A DNA stretch of 64,000 nucleotides from Nitrososphaerota archaeon (GCA_027314685.1 DAHVAI010000406.1:1-64000); one strand, 5' to 3'; counted from the stretch's first letter, positions 8,187 through 17,618 are shown. Numbers and translations: made by a program. Notes: a model not told the origin generated them from the sequence alone.

Positions 8187-9752
8187 TTGCGTTTCTGGAA
8201 CCAGATCTTTGGAAGCGATTACCATTACAATCGCTTGAACAAAATTGCTGAAATTGTAACAGCAATTGCAGCACTTTCACGAGTCGAGTTCCTTTACTAT
8301 TTTGCTGCAATTAGCATTATATTACAATTCATTTTTGTATCAGCTCGTACGTTATCTTATATCGTGTCGAGTGGTAGTCATTCTTGTACCCAGTGTCTAG
8401 AATTGGCTAATGGATCTCGATTGATCGTAAGCGAAGTATTTCCAAAGATATTTTCGCGATATGCTCCTGTACTCGATGGTCGAGTGCCGCTACGTGAAGC
8501 TGCGAGAATACTAAGCTCTCCACAGATAAGCGCCGTAATAGTTTCAGAAAAACTCAAACCAACAAGTAACGAGACTCGTTACACTGCAGTCGCTGGTTTT
8601 CATATTTTGTCGAAGCTGCTAAAAGAAACTATTGGATTTTCGAAAATGCTCGAACGCCCTTGCACATTTGCTGCATTGCCAATCACAGTTGTAAACGAGA
8701 AGGAATCGATTGATACTGTCCTAAAAGCCATTACAGAATCTCGTCTTGGAGTAGTGCTTGTGTCAAGAAGAATTGGTTCATCCGAGGTACTAACAACGGT
8801 TGAATTGAGAGACTTTGTTCGAATATATAGAATGGGAGAACAGTTGCAGGAGAATGGTCTCAAAGTGGGTGATCTGGCTTCCTCCCCAGTGCTCTCAGTA
8901 AGGAGAGAAGACACACTGGGACGGGTGCTTCAGGTGATGATAAAACATAGGAAGAGGAAAATCCTGCTTTATGAAACCAGGTCTGTGATTTCAGATAGAG
9001 ATATTCTAAATTTCTTACTCAGCTCTAACAGTCATGAACGATTTAAGAAGGAACCGGATAGTCTGCTTGGGGTAAAAGCAAGCGAACTTCCTTCATCTTT
9101 TCCGCCTTTTGTAGATTGTGAGATGAATATCAGCGACGCGGCGAAATTGATGAATCCAGATGATGGAGACTGCCTTATCTGTGACAAAGGATTGGTGACA
9201 TTCTGGGATATGGTTATCAAACTCCAATATTCAAAAGATAGAAGCAATACACTGTTACAAACACCGACTGGCACCAAAGAATATGATGATCTGGCTGGCA
9301 AGTCATTTCAAAGATATTCAAATTTCAAGAGTCAAGTCCGTGAGAAGGTAGACATCTCGCCAACCAAATCGAAGATACTAGATGGTGTTAGAAGAACGAT
9401 AAAGAAACATGGATTCATCGATTCGCAGAGCGTTCCGTATTTTGCGAAGCAGTTAATCGTAGATCCACTTTACTCCCAGGATCCAGTTAGGGCGTTTCGA
9501 ATCTGGGGGGTAAATTCGGGGCAAAAAGGCGGGCGGAAGTTCACTTCACTTGACTTTTTCGGTCAGCGAATGCTGCATGAATCGTATTATGTTTCCGATT
9601 GGGATAAGTTCGCCACATTTCTGGGCATGAAACTTGAAGTCATGTTTCGCGCCAAAAATACTAGCCCTCCGCGTCAATTGAGATTAGCGTTCACTCGTTT
9701 CATGCACGACTTTGGACTACACTGGACAGAGTGCAATCACGTGATTGCATGA
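8187..9752 (+). CDS. Multi-CBS-domain protein with unknown C-terminal domain
   Basis: 521 residues from a TTG start. Residues ~32-62 are hydrophobic and could be one membrane helix, though the true start may lie after it, since a TATA-like ttatatcg occurs at ~8356. Residues ~85-350 contain repeated CBS-like units: RVPLREAARIL..ISAVIVSE, ESIDTVLKAITESRLGVVLVS, DTLGRVLQVMIKHRKRKILL with SDRDILNFL, and a fourth weaker unit. Residues ~370-521 are an unrecognised, helical, basic domain ending FTRFMHDFGLHW. CBS pairs bind adenine nucleotides and gate attached domains; here the effector would be the C-terminal domain. The base composition is AT-richer than its neighbours. Confidence 0.7.
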   Translation: MRFWNQIFGSDYHYNRLNKIAEIVTAIAALSRVEFLYYFAAISIILQFIFVSARTLSYIVSSGSHSCTQCLELANGSRLIVSEVFPKIFSRYAPVLDGRVPLREAARILSSPQISAVIVSEKLKPTSNETRYTAVAGFHILSKLLKETIGFSKMLERPCTFAALPITVVNEKESIDTVLKAITESRLGVVLVSRRIGSSEVLTTVELRDFVRIYRMGEQLQENGLKVGDLASSPVLSVRREDTLGRVLQVMIKHRKRKILLYETRSVISDRDILNFLLSSNSHERFKKEPDSLLGVKASELPSSFPPFVDCEMNISDAAKLMNPDDGDCLICDKGLVTFWDMVIKLQYSKDRSNTLLQTPTGTKEYDDLAGKSFQRYSNFKSQVREKVDISPTKSKILDGVRRTIKKHGFIDSQSVPYFAKQLIVDPLYSQDPVRAFRIWGVNSGQKGGRKFTSLDFFGQRMLHESYYVSDWDKFATFLGMKLEVMFRAKNTSPPRQLRLAFTRFMHDFGLHWTECNHVIA

Positions 9753-9779
9753 AAAGTGATTTCCCAAAATCAATTTCTC

Positions 9780-10742
9780 TTATAAGCGTGAACTACTCGA
9801 TGTTCGAACTTTGCCGTAATGGAGCGGGGGATCTCTCAGGCTCAATACTTCGATTTCTCCTGATTTGTGTATCTTCCCCTCATTACTCGGAAGGAAGTTT
9901 TCTGCGAATATTGCCTGCCTTTGTCCATCTTTGTCTATCCAATTGTAATTCTCATAGATTACTTGCAGAGGCAGTCTCTTCCCATTTAGCATTTTCCCGT
10001 TTTTATGATCAATATTCGGTATCATGCACCGAGTACTCGGTTTGAGTAGGAATCCCTCTACACCATCCAGTCTTACATGATAGTATGCGTGCTCCGAGTT
10101 CCCAGCTCCTCCAGATGCGACAAAGTTTGGCCTAAAATTCAGATACGAGATTTCATGGCTCAGATAGTTTTGTAGCTCTGCAACTGATTCTTCGTAAAGC
10201 CAATTTACCGAATACGCATCTTGGTAGCTCAAAGTATTGTCGTTCTTGACATAGTGTTGACTTGTAGATCTACTGAATGATCCAGAAGCTCTGACGAGCC
10301 TGATAGGTCTGTTCAAGTAATCGCTGAGCATTCTGGCAATCTGATCTCCTTGATCCACACCAGTGACGCGATAAGCGTGCACCCTGACTGGAAGCTCTTT
10401 CCCAACCACAATGTCTGGAATTTCAATTCTATCTTGGCCCTCAAAGGAAAGTTCCAGTTTATCATTCCTCACACTTGGAGTTACCAACGCCATTTTCTGT
10501 AGTCCTCGATCTCTTTGAGTCAGAAACTTGTGCCATCTGGTCGCTGTTTCAGGAGTGGCATCAACGAGCATGTATTCCCGATCTCTGATTGGCTTTGGAG
10601 AAATTGTTTCCAAGCCTCGTTTGGTCACTCTTGCGCTCCGGAGTTCCGTTGGAGCACAACTTTTTACCGGGTAGATGAGCAGGTGGGTTATTTTTCCTAT
10701 CTTCTTTGCTCCAATTCTTTTGAAACGTGTGTATTGCGTCAT
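9780..10742 (-). CDS. MOSC domain protein (molybdenum cofactor sulfurase C-terminal type)
   Basis: 320 residues. The N-terminal GKITHLLIYPVKSCAPTEL with RDREYMLVDA is the MOSC_N beta barrel. The C-terminal half (from ~185) holds FRPNFVASGG and the hallmark STRCMIPNIDHKNG, whose Cys accepts a persulfide or binds Moco in mARC and related proteins. These enzymes carry sulfurated molybdenum cofactor or reduce N-hydroxylated compounds. Its partner reductase is not adjacent. An alpha/beta hydrolase gene lies 18 bp upstream on the same strand and may be co-transcribed. Confidence 0.88.
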   Translation of the reverse strand: MTQYTRFKRIGAKKIGKITHLLIYPVKSCAPTELRSARVTKRGLETISPKPIRDREYMLVDATPETATRWHKFLTQRDRGLQKMALVTPSVRNDKLELSFEGQDRIEIPDIVVGKELPVRVHAYRVTGVDQGDQIARMLSDYLNRPIRLVRASGSFSRSTSQHYVKNDNTLSYQDAYSVNWLYEESVAELQNYLSHEISYLNFRPNFVASGGAGNSEHAYYHVRLDGVEGFLLKPSTRCMIPNIDHKNGKMLNGKRLPLQVIYENYNWIDKDGQRQAIFAENFLPSNEGKIHKSGEIEVLSLRDPPLHYGKVRTSSSSRL

Positions 10743-10760
10743 AATGATCGTCGCAAAAGT

Positions 10761-11417
10761 CTACTTCCTTGTAGATTCATTTTCTATTAGGAATTCTAGC
10801 AGTGATTTGTGAAACTCCTCGGGCTTGTCCAGGTATGCAGCATGCCTTGCGCCTTTCAGGGTCATGAGTTTTGCATGCGGAAGAAGGTTTTGGAGTGGCT
10901 TTGCGTACTCGTCCAGTGGAAACACGTCATCTCTATCGCCCCACACTATAAGGACAGGAATGTTGGGCTTCAATGATCTAATCGCATCTTCTGAGAGATC
11001 ACGGAGTGAAGGAGCAATCAGGACCAGCCCAGTCACTTTCTCTGGATTGCCTAGTGCAAACGACATTGCAAACCCTGCTCCCATCGAAGGCCCGATTAAC
11101 ACTATCTTCCTATCTTTCGGAATTCCTGCTTTTACTAGCACCTCTTCGAGCAACGGGTTATAATCGGAGGCTTTCTTCAGTTCCAGCTTGTCGGTCTTTG
11201 ACGCTCTGCCTCTCGGAAGGTCTAGAGCGACTACTTGAAAACCACTTTCTCTAACCAGTTTCAGCGTTCCAATTCTAATCCAGTCGTCTATCGAGAAGGA
11301 AGCTCCGTGGAAGAATACCACTGCTAGATTTAGACTAGTTACCTTTGGAACGTGTAGGTAGACTCTCCACTTTAAGTTAGCAGTGCGAACGAATAGAGTT
11401 TCTTCGCTCAAGTCCAA
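10761..11417 (-). CDS. Alpha/beta hydrolase
   Basis: 218 residues with the full alpha/beta hydrolase set: the oxyanion HG motif in VVFFHGASFS, nucleophile elbow GPSMGAG (Ser ~110), Asp in VIVWGDRDDVFP, and catalytic His in GARHAAYLDKPEE. The substrate is unknown. The short form without a cap suggests a small esterase of the KANL3/dienelactone-like type. It sits upstream of the MOSC gene in a likely two-gene transcript. Confidence 0.85.
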   Translation of the reverse strand: MDLSEETLFVRTANLKWRVYLHVPKVTSLNLAVVFFHGASFSIDDWIRIGTLKLVRESGFQVVALDLPRGRASKTDKLELKKASDYNPLLEEVLVKAGIPKDRKIVLIGPSMGAGFAMSFALGNPEKVTGLVLIAPSLRDLSEDAIRSLKPNIPVLIVWGDRDDVFPLDEYAKPLQNLLPHAKLMTLKGARHAAYLDKPEEFHKSLLEFLIENESTRK

Positions 11418-11464
11418 ATGAATAGCATAACTTCTTGCTAATCAATTTGTTCTTGTTTAGCTTA

Positions 11465-11929
11465 TCAAGCTTCGTGGAACCATACCTTCACGTGAGGCCT
11501 GGTAAGGTAGTACAACATTATGATTCCGATTACAAGGCCGAAGACGTTTAGACTGAAAATCGAAATGATGTCTAGCACCGCACCAATGATTCCGAGCCAC
11601 CAACCCCATGAAGCTCCGACCCAGAATCCGTAAGCAACGGCAAACTCGATCAACCCGAATATGACTATAATGAAACCAATCCCAAACATCGAGAGGAACA
11701 ATCCGGAGCCTATCGCTGCCAATCCTCCCAAACCTGCAAGGATAGCTAGTATTGTAACTCCAGTCGGTCTAAGCATTGGCTGAGTGGAGGCCTGGCCGGA
11801 TGAAAGAAGTGGTGGTGTCGAGGTTGGAGGAGGCGCATTCTGTGCCGTCGCGCTAACTGGCGAGCCGCAGTAAGAACAGAATTGCGAGTTTTCATCCACC
11901 GATGCTCCGCATTTTGGGCAATATGGCAT
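11465..11929 (-). CDS. Zinc-ribbon membrane protein
   Basis: 154 residues from the ATG at 11929, which puts the zinc ribbon at the very N-terminus (MPYCPKCG...FCSYCGSPV, four Cys). A Pro/Ser-rich linker (~30-55) follows, then four hydrophobic helices between ~58 and 145. Small zinc-ribbon plus transmembrane proteins recur five times in this window. They are common in archaea and without known biochemical function. The upstream sequence contains AT-rich aaataatt that may be the TATA element. Confidence 0.75.
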   Translation of the reverse strand: MPYCPKCGASVDENSQFCSYCGSPVSATAQNAPPPTSTPPLLSSGQASTQPMLRPTGVTILAILAGLGGLAAIGSGLFLSMFGIGFIIVIFGLIEFAVAYGFWVGASWGWWLGIIGAVLDIISIFSLNVFGLVIGIIMLYYLTRPHVKVWFHEA

Positions 11930-11991
11930 GGCATACTCTAATTGCAATTGCAATTATTTAGCTTTTGGAATTTGTGATGCTCTTAGCGGGC

Positions 11992-12645
11992 TTACAGAGG
12001 TTCTTCCGTTTGCGCTGGGACCTTCAGGTACGCTGGAAGGTCAGGGAACTTGTCTCTGATGCTTTGCTCAGCGATCGCTCCTGCTTCAGCTATGACGCTC
12101 TCTGCTTCCTCGTTTGCAGCCTGTACGTTCACAACGCTCGGATTCACCTGTCCAGAATCAACAAGTATTCCATTGAGGATGCCGGATATCTCCTCAATCT
12201 CGCCTTGAACTTCTGGCAGAACGTTGGAAATCCCCGGTGCGATTCCTTTCATGATGCCAAGGGCCGGCGAGAGGGTTGAAGCGACTTCTCCAAGATCCTG
12301 GACCGTGTTTATTCTTAGTTCGATTTGCTCAAACGCGAGCTTTGCCTGAGTCACCAGCTTGCCCAACTTGCGAATCTCTGTGAGCTCGTTTGCAAGCATC
12401 TTCGCACGCTGAGTGTCTCTCTTCTGGATTAGGGATACCACCCTTTCAAAAATCTCCTTGTCTTTCGCAGCCAACCTGTCTGACTTTGCTGAGAGTTTTG
12501 CTATCTGAACCTGAATGTGTCTGTTCGCGCTCTCAAGTCTGGGTTTCAACGGCTCTGGTCCTCTTACCGCATTTTTCAGTCGAGTTCCAAGACTATCATA
12601 GCTAGACGGCTGATCCGTGTTCCAGTTCGAGGAAAAATTCGACAT
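11992..12645 (-). CDS. cdvB: CdvB-family ESCRT-III-like cell division protein (Snf7 domain)
   Basis: 217 residues from the ATG at 12645. After a polar leader, residues ~22-160 form the long basic-then-acidic helical hairpin of Snf7/ESCRT-III: LESANRHIQVQIAKLSAKSDRL, then KDKEIFERVVSLIQKRDTQRAKMLANELTEIRKL. Residues ~170-217 are acidic and end with DLPAYLKVP. ESCRT-III filaments constrict membranes in Cdv-type division in Thaumarchaeota and Sulfolobales. CdvA and CdvC are not adjacent, and no C-terminal winged-helix CdvA-binding element is obvious, so it may be one of the shorter paralogues (CdvB1/B2-like). Confidence 0.82.
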   Translation of the reverse strand: MSNFSSNWNTDQPSSYDSLGTRLKNAVRGPEPLKPRLESANRHIQVQIAKLSAKSDRLAAKDKEIFERVVSLIQKRDTQRAKMLANELTEIRKLGKLVTQAKLAFEQIELRINTVQDLGEVASTLSPALGIMKGIAPGISNVLPEVQGEIEEISGILNGILVDSGQVNPSVVNVQAANEEAESVIAEAGAIAEQSIRDKFPDLPAYLKVPAQTEEPL

Positions 12646-12779
12646 TTGTTGTTCAACCCTCTTGACGGAGATAAGCTCGCGTGTCAAAATGGTGTGCGTT
12701 GGGAAATCTAATTCATTTGACACGCCTCAACATTCAGCGTCGGTTTCAATTCATTGCGAATTTCTGCAAGTGTCAGGTC

Positions 12780-13640
12780 TCAGAGATTACTTGTCACTCT
12801 TATCTGGATTCCATCGGGGTCAAATACTGAAATCTCGCCTGTCTCACTAGAAGTGCCAAGCCGTGCTTCAATATCACGGAAGACATTTTCGTCATTCCCA
12901 AGATCTATTGTGAACTCTTCCAGACCAGCTTCTCCAATCTCATGGCGCATACCATCACGACTGTGCCAAGTGTTAAGCCCGATGTGGTGATGATATCCTC
13001 CGTAGGAAAGAAACATCGCGCCCATCGAAGACCAATCTGCAGTGATATCAAACCCAAGTTTTTCATGGTAGAATTTGGCTGATCGTTCAAGGTTTGTAAC
13101 TCTAAGATGCATGTGCCCGATTCTTGCCCCGTTTTGAAACGCTCCACGAGTACTTTCTCCCTTTAGCTCGTTCAAAACTCCGTTCAAGTCAAGGGGCTGC
13201 GTGTCCATCATGATTGATCCATTCTTGACGTGATCCCATTGATCGCTCTGCCTGTCGCGGTAAATTTCGATCCCATTTCTTTCTGGATCGTGCAGGTAGA
13301 GCGACTCGCTGACGAGGTGATCTGCAAATCCGTCAAAACGGTATTGCCGTTCGATTGCCGTGTACGCATGAGCCAGGCTCTTTCTATCAGGGACGAGTAC
13401 AGCATAGTGGTAGAGCCCCGCAAAATCGTGTGAAGTGTCCCTAGCTTTCGAGTCGTGTTTTAGAATCAATAGTGGATCAATCGCATCTTTGAATTTTCCT
13501 TTGAATCCAAGCTCTACGCTTTCGAGCCCGTCCGCACTGTCAGGATATCTGCGATTGACCTCTAATCCGAATACTCCTTGGTAAAATTCAAGCATTTTTT
13601 GGAGATCCAGCACGCGCAAGGTTAGTTGATTGATTTTCAA
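12780..13640 (-). CDS. VOC-family dioxygenase/glyoxalase-like protein (catechol 2,3-dioxygenase type)
   Basis: 286 residues containing two tandem VOC modules. The first (1-120) begins INQLTLRVLDLQKMLEFYQGVFGLEV and ends in NGIEIYRDR. The second (~168-285) begins GHMHLRVTNLERSAKFYHEKLGF, contains GGYHHHIGLNTW, and ends in DPDGIQIRV. Metal-ligand His and Glu positions are present. The length and order match bacterial CatE-like ring-cleaving dioxygenases, but the substrate cannot be read from sequence. Confidence 0.82.
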   Translation of the reverse strand: MKINQLTLRVLDLQKMLEFYQGVFGLEVNRRYPDSADGLESVELGFKGKFKDAIDPLLILKHDSKARDTSHDFAGLYHYAVLVPDRKSLAHAYTAIERQYRFDGFADHLVSESLYLHDPERNGIEIYRDRQSDQWDHVKNGSIMMDTQPLDLNGVLNELKGESTRGAFQNGARIGHMHLRVTNLERSAKFYHEKLGFDITADWSSMGAMFLSYGGYHHHIGLNTWHSRDGMRHEIGEAGLEEFTIDLGNDENVFRDIEARLGTSSETGEISVFDPDGIQIRVTSNL

Positions 13641-13754
13641 ATTAAGACAAGGAGGGATTTTCGTCCATCCGGACTTTAAACTTGACTAGCATAGTAACGG
13701 ATTTGTGCTGTTTGAAAGGTTAAAGAGTTGATTCGATTCAGTTCTCGCAAAAAG

Positions 13755-14957
13755 ATGGAACAACCAAAACACGCAGGTGGCACGATTTCGAACAGGATCC
13801 TGTACATCGTCTCGCTTAATCACTTCATTAACGACGGCTCCACCTATCTGATTTCCTCGCTACTAACGGCCATGATCCTGGTGTTTGAATTCTCTGAATA
13901 TGAAATCGGGATTCTCGTCGCAGTCGGATATCTTGTTAACCTGGTATTCCAGCCGATCACTGGGAAGTATTCAGAGAAGTTAGAAGCGAGAAAGCTTCTG
14001 GCTCTGGGCATTTCGCTGATTGCGGCTTCCATGTTCTTGTTTATTGTAGCAAATGGGTTTGCACCAATGCTTGTCGCGATGCTTGTTCTCCGGCTTGGTT
14101 CTAGCTTTTATCACCCAGTTGGAGTTTCTGCAGTGTCGAGAGCGTACAGCGGGGCCAAACTCGACAGTTCAATGGGTTTTCAGAGCGCTTTCGGAAATCT
14201 TGGGATTGTTTTTGCGTACGTGCTCGCTGCTCCAGTCTACCTGGCCATAGGCTGGAAGGGACCTTTCTTGATTTACGCTGCTCTTGAGGTTGCAACGGTC
14301 GTAATCACTTTGCTAGGGATGAAGATGCCGCAGGTGGATTCCAGTGTGAAACAAGGCGTTGTGGTGGAAAGCAAAAGAAAAATTTCGCTGGGGCTACCAC
14401 TGTTCTTTGTAGTATCAGCCTTCGTGACTGGTGGCGCTTTCGCGATTTTTGGGAATTTTGGGAACCAGCTGTTGTTTCTCCACGGATTCGGAATTGATCT
14501 TTCAGACTTTATGATTGCTACGTGGATGGTCAGCGCGTTCGTAGGGGCCATAATGGTCGGCAGGATAACCGAGAGATTATCCAGGTTGAAACTGCTGGCA
14601 CTTGCGTACCTTCTGGCAGGAGTATCCTCTGTTATCTTCGGATTATCCGGACGTGACTTTGCAGTAGCTCTCTTAGGACTCTTGGTGAACGGGTTCATGC
14701 TTTCTATGACATATCCGATAATGTATTCTGAGCTCGCGGCCTTTCTGGGAGACCGCTCAAAGGGACCGGCGTTCGGAATGTTGTTCTCAAGTAACATCGG
14801 AGGTGCTTCGATCCTAGGTTTTGTAGGCGGCTATATCGGAGCTACATTGGGCCTCCAAGTTGTCTTTGAGATATCATCGATTGTATTGCTATGTTCCATT
14901 CTTCCAGCTCTACTCTGGTCCAGAAGAAGAGTTAGAATGAACTCGAGAATATCCTAA
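13755..14957 (+). CDS. MFS transporter, fosmidomycin-resistance-like
   Basis: 400 residues from the ATG at 13755; a TTG nine codons earlier is possible. Twelve hydrophobic helices are readable. The N-terminus SLNHFINDGSTYLISSLLTAM resembles the Fsr/MFS_1 efflux group, and loop 2-3 QPITGKYSEKLEARKLL is the MFS motif A equivalent. Likely a proton-driven exporter or importer of a small organic molecule. It has a single-gene transcript and no regulator beside it. Confidence 0.85.
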   Translation: MEQPKHAGGTISNRILYIVSLNHFINDGSTYLISSLLTAMILVFEFSEYEIGILVAVGYLVNLVFQPITGKYSEKLEARKLLALGISLIAASMFLFIVANGFAPMLVAMLVLRLGSSFYHPVGVSAVSRAYSGAKLDSSMGFQSAFGNLGIVFAYVLAAPVYLAIGWKGPFLIYAALEVATVVITLLGMKMPQVDSSVKQGVVVESKRKISLGLPLFFVVSAFVTGGAFAIFGNFGNQLLFLHGFGIDLSDFMIATWMVSAFVGAIMVGRITERLSRLKLLALAYLLAGVSSVIFGLSGRDFAVALLGLLVNGFMLSMTYPIMYSELAAFLGDRSKGPAFGMLFSSNIGGASILGFVGGYIGATLGLQVVFEISSIVLLCSILPALLWSRRRVRMNSRIS

Positions 14958-14970
14958 CGGGTGAGATTGG

Positions 14971-15090
14971 TTGGCGAGAGTCAAAGAGCAAGATAAACTT
15001 CTGAATGAAAAGGAAACAAAGGACAAGTCAAGGAAGCGTAGGCGCGGTCCGTACAGGAAAGCAATAGTCACCTCAGGTCATCGCGACTGA
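14971..15090 (+). CDS. Possible 39-residue basic protein
   Basis: A TTG-started frame of 39 residues, extremely rich in Lys, Arg and Glu, with the run KSRKRRRGPYRKA near its middle. Its length and charge recall small nucleic-acid-binding proteins. It begins 14 nt after the MFS stop codon and its end overlaps the convergent zinc-ribbon gene by 23 nt. No similarity is certain and the frame may be fortuitous. Confidence 0.3.
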   Translation: MARVKEQDKLLNEKETKDKSRKRRRGPYRKAIVTSGHRD

Positions 15091-15334
15091 CCCTTCCTCG
15101 AACTGATCTTCCGCAGATGGGGCAGAAAAGATCTCCCTCGGTCAGTCTTGCGCCGCAGTGCGTACAGAACTGCTGCAAAGTCCGTTGACCATTGTTCCCC
15201 CTTCTGCCAAACGTCCAGGCAAACCCGAGTGGGAGGAATAAAAAGAGGAAGAGCGTGTTGAATAGTATCGATAGCAAAATCCCAGCAGCGAAGACTGCGA
15301 GCGACACAATCAGCACTATGTTGCGTGTTCTCAT
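15068..15334 (-). CDS. Membrane protein with C-terminal zinc ribbon
   Basis: 88 residues: two adjacent hydrophobic helices (~6-24 and ~26-42) with FLFLFLPLGFAW, then a cytoplasmic zinc ribbon FCTHCGARL...FCPICGRSV with four Cys in CxxC pairs, and a basic tail. Function unknown. It belongs to the same loose class as the zinc-ribbon membrane proteins at 11.5, 18.0, 36.6 and 39.5 kb. Confidence 0.7.
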   Translation of the reverse strand: MRTRNIVLIVSLAVFAAGILLSILFNTLFLFLFLPLGFAWTFGRRGNNGQRTLQQFCTHCGARLTEGDLFCPICGRSVRGRVSRDDLR

Positions 15335-15498
15335 CGTGCAACTTTGGTTTGATCTCGTCTATACGCCTTGTTGATTAAGCGTTATTCTAGAGTTTTAAGG
15401 AAAGGAAATCGGGTGTTGCGTCTACGCTGTATTCTTGCGGACCTGGACCCGCTTTCGATACTGTCTGTTAGTATCTCCCCCTCCCCCTGGCGTACCCC

Positions 15499-15693
15499 AT
15501 GATTTCAATAGAAAATTGCAAGTTATCAATTGAAAGATTGCAAGTTCTCATTTGTGGCTCGGCAATAGGATTAATTGAATGGTATCTTTTGGCCGTGCGG
15601 GGAATGCACATTTTCATCTCTTTGGCTGTGATATTTGTCTCCATTGGTCTAGTTGCCAGGATTGCAATGCTCGTCACTCGTCACTCATCATAA
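15499..15693 (+). CDS. Possible small membrane protein
   Basis: 64 residues from an ATG with two hydrophobic stretches (~15-32 and ~36-58). The first codons overlap a direct repeat (attgcaagtt twice, 22 nt apart), so the start region is unusual. There is no family and no operon. It may be an accidental frame in an otherwise gene-poor stretch (15335-15851). Confidence 0.3.
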   Translation: MISIENCKLSIERLQVLICGSAIGLIEWYLLAVRGMHIFISLAVIFVSIGLVARIAMLVTRHSS

Positions 15694-15785
15694 GAAGTAA
15701 CTATCACCTTGATTTGAAACGGTCTATTTTTCACCCGATCATGATACAGAATCAATATTTGCATCATCCATTGCAATGCTAGTGA

Positions 15786-15823
15786 GTCCACAGGTCCGGG
15801 TACACGGGTCTGTGTGCGTGGAC
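15786..15823. other. Imperfect GC-rich hairpin in an intergenic stretch
   Basis: GTCCAC at 15786-15791 pairs with GTGGAC at 15818-15823, with further partial pairing (CAG/CTG) inside. It sits just downstream of the secreted propeller gene end on the minus strand, so it could be a 3' structure. No T-run follows on that strand. Confidence 0.3.
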
Positions 15824-15851
15824 GTTAGGGCGTAGTTCTACCCAAATAGCT

Positions 15852-17408
15852 CTACCTACCCTTACTGATAGATTCCTTACAAGAATGGAGCTTGTTGTTA
15901 CGCCGTCTAACATAGACAATGGAGGAAGCGACAAACGCTACTACGACAAGTATCAAGAGTTCTGCATCAACCATCAAGTAGTCTGGACTAGTTCTTGAAA
16001 CTCCTGTACCCTGATTTGCTACTGTGAGCAAGGAAGTCGCGCATTGTCGTACTGGAGCTGGCGAACTGGCGTTTTCTCCACTAGTTGCGCGTGGGCAGAC
16101 CGTTATTGAGTAATTCCCAGACTCAAGGTCCTGTCCTTTCGTCAGAGTTATCTTGTAGTAGGACGAATTCACAACGATAGAGCTAGCGGTGAAGTTATTC
16201 GTCAGGTAGCCGTCTGCTTGGAAAGAACCGGAAATCAACGGTGGTGGAGAGTTAGAGTTCAGGCCATGATTGCCTGGTGGTAGATACTTTAGGTAGAAAC
16301 TTACCGATGCCGAGCTCAAAGTCAGATTTCTACTTGACAGCTCCACTGTGCAGTTGCAGCCCGCATTCTCGTCTAACTGTCCAAGATTATACCCGGAGAA
16401 TTCTGTAAACCAAACTACTTGCTTTTGATTATCTATTGCAAACCGTAGTGGAATGGATAATCTTGGAGTCGCAAACTCGGTTAGCTGACCAGTACCGGGA
16501 ACGTACCGCGCGATCTTGTTTGCTGCGTATTCATCAAACCACACAGTACCATTCTGAGTAATGCTGGTCCAGTAAGGCTGGCTCACGTTGCTACCTGAGG
16601 ATTCGTATAGAGAGTCCGAGAACTCCGTGACCCGTCCAGTCTTTTGATTAACGTAACCGAAGAGGCTTCCTGCATCGTTAGCAAACCACACTCTCCCCTG
16701 AGCGTTATCAAGGGCTGTACCTGCAGCTTGTATTCCTGGAAGTTTCCATACGTTGATCACCTGTTGTATGAACGGATCGTATTCCACGATGCTCTCGGAA
16801 AATGGCTGTGAGATGAAGATGTTTCCTTGTGGTCCCACTTGAATGCCTGCAGGACCGAATTGCGGTACCTCAGAAGAAGCCCCTGTTTCATTGATGAGCT
16901 TTCCGATTGTGGCGTTTCCGTCATGGAGATCAAAGTAACCAAACTGATCTGTGTAAGTTGAGGTGAACCATATCTGATTTGTGAAATTGTCATAAGCCAG
17001 TCCAAATGGATCGACGTATTGGTTACCTGTACTAAAATTCGCAAACTGCTCTGTAGTGGGTGAAAATCGCCAGATGTAAGGTTGCAGCTGGTTTGAGAAC
17101 CAGAGATCACTGTTTTGATCAAAGAACATGAACCATATCAGGCTAGGCGTTTTCATTAGTATAGGAAAAGTCTTGATTGTTTGATTGGCTGGCAAGTACT
17201 CAACGATATTCGTGGAATTGTTTTCAGCCAGCCAGATACTTCCACGAGGTCCGATGGTTATTCCTAGTGGTTCGGACTCAAAGGCTAGCGGGATTTCGTG
17301 AATGGGAGAAGGCTTCGTGCTACTCTTTACTTGGGACGACGCTACAATTGGCAGGCTAGGCACTAGAATAAGTACAATCAGCACAATCGCCGATAGGACA
17401 GCTGTCAT
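15852..17408 (-). CDS. Secreted membrane-anchored beta-propeller protein (Vgb/NHL-like)
   Basis: 518 residues from the ATG at 17408, which puts a hydrophobic export segment (~5-25) at the N-terminus; the frame stays open to 17495. Residues ~50-370 contain repeated ~42-residue blades with IWLAENNS, LWFSNQL, IWFTST, VWFANDAGS, VWFDEYAANKI and VWFTEFSGYNLG, the pattern of virginiamycin B lyase/NHL propellers. Residues ~380-480 look like a beta-sandwich with many N-x-S/T sites. Residues ~490-510 form a C-terminal anchor (LLILVVVAFVASSIVYV) followed by an Arg/Lys stop-transfer. It is a surface protein, not a proven lyase. Confidence 0.75.
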   Translation of the reverse strand: MTAVLSAIVLIVLILVPSLPIVASSQVKSSTKPSPIHEIPLAFESEPLGITIGPRGSIWLAENNSTNIVEYLPANQTIKTFPILMKTPSLIWFMFFDQNSDLWFSNQLQPYIWRFSPTTEQFANFSTGNQYVDPFGLAYDNFTNQIWFTSTYTDQFGYFDLHDGNATIGKLINETGASSEVPQFGPAGIQVGPQGNIFISQPFSESIVEYDPFIQQVINVWKLPGIQAAGTALDNAQGRVWFANDAGSLFGYVNQKTGRVTEFSDSLYESSGSNVSQPYWTSITQNGTVWFDEYAANKIARYVPGTGQLTEFATPRLSIPLRFAIDNQKQVVWFTEFSGYNLGQLDENAGCNCTVELSSRNLTLSSASVSFYLKYLPPGNHGLNSNSPPPLISGSFQADGYLTNNFTASSIVVNSSYYKITLTKGQDLESGNYSITVCPRATSGENASSPAPVRQCATSLLTVANQGTGVSRTSPDYLMVDAELLILVVVAFVASSIVYVRRRNNKLHSCKESISKGR

Positions 17409-17618
17409 CCCTGGTCCACCTGTTAGATGAGAGTGCACTAGTATGGAAGTACAGTTGATGATATTTCTAGATTTGTTGAGTAATTGCGATAGCAACTACT
17501 ATCAGCAGTTGGAATCCACTATGTTCTCTCGTATTCAGCCCAACACATCGCTAGAAGATTTCCAGCGAGGCAACGAATATTAAAGATCGGGTCATAGCGG
17601 ATAGACTAAGGAAATCCG

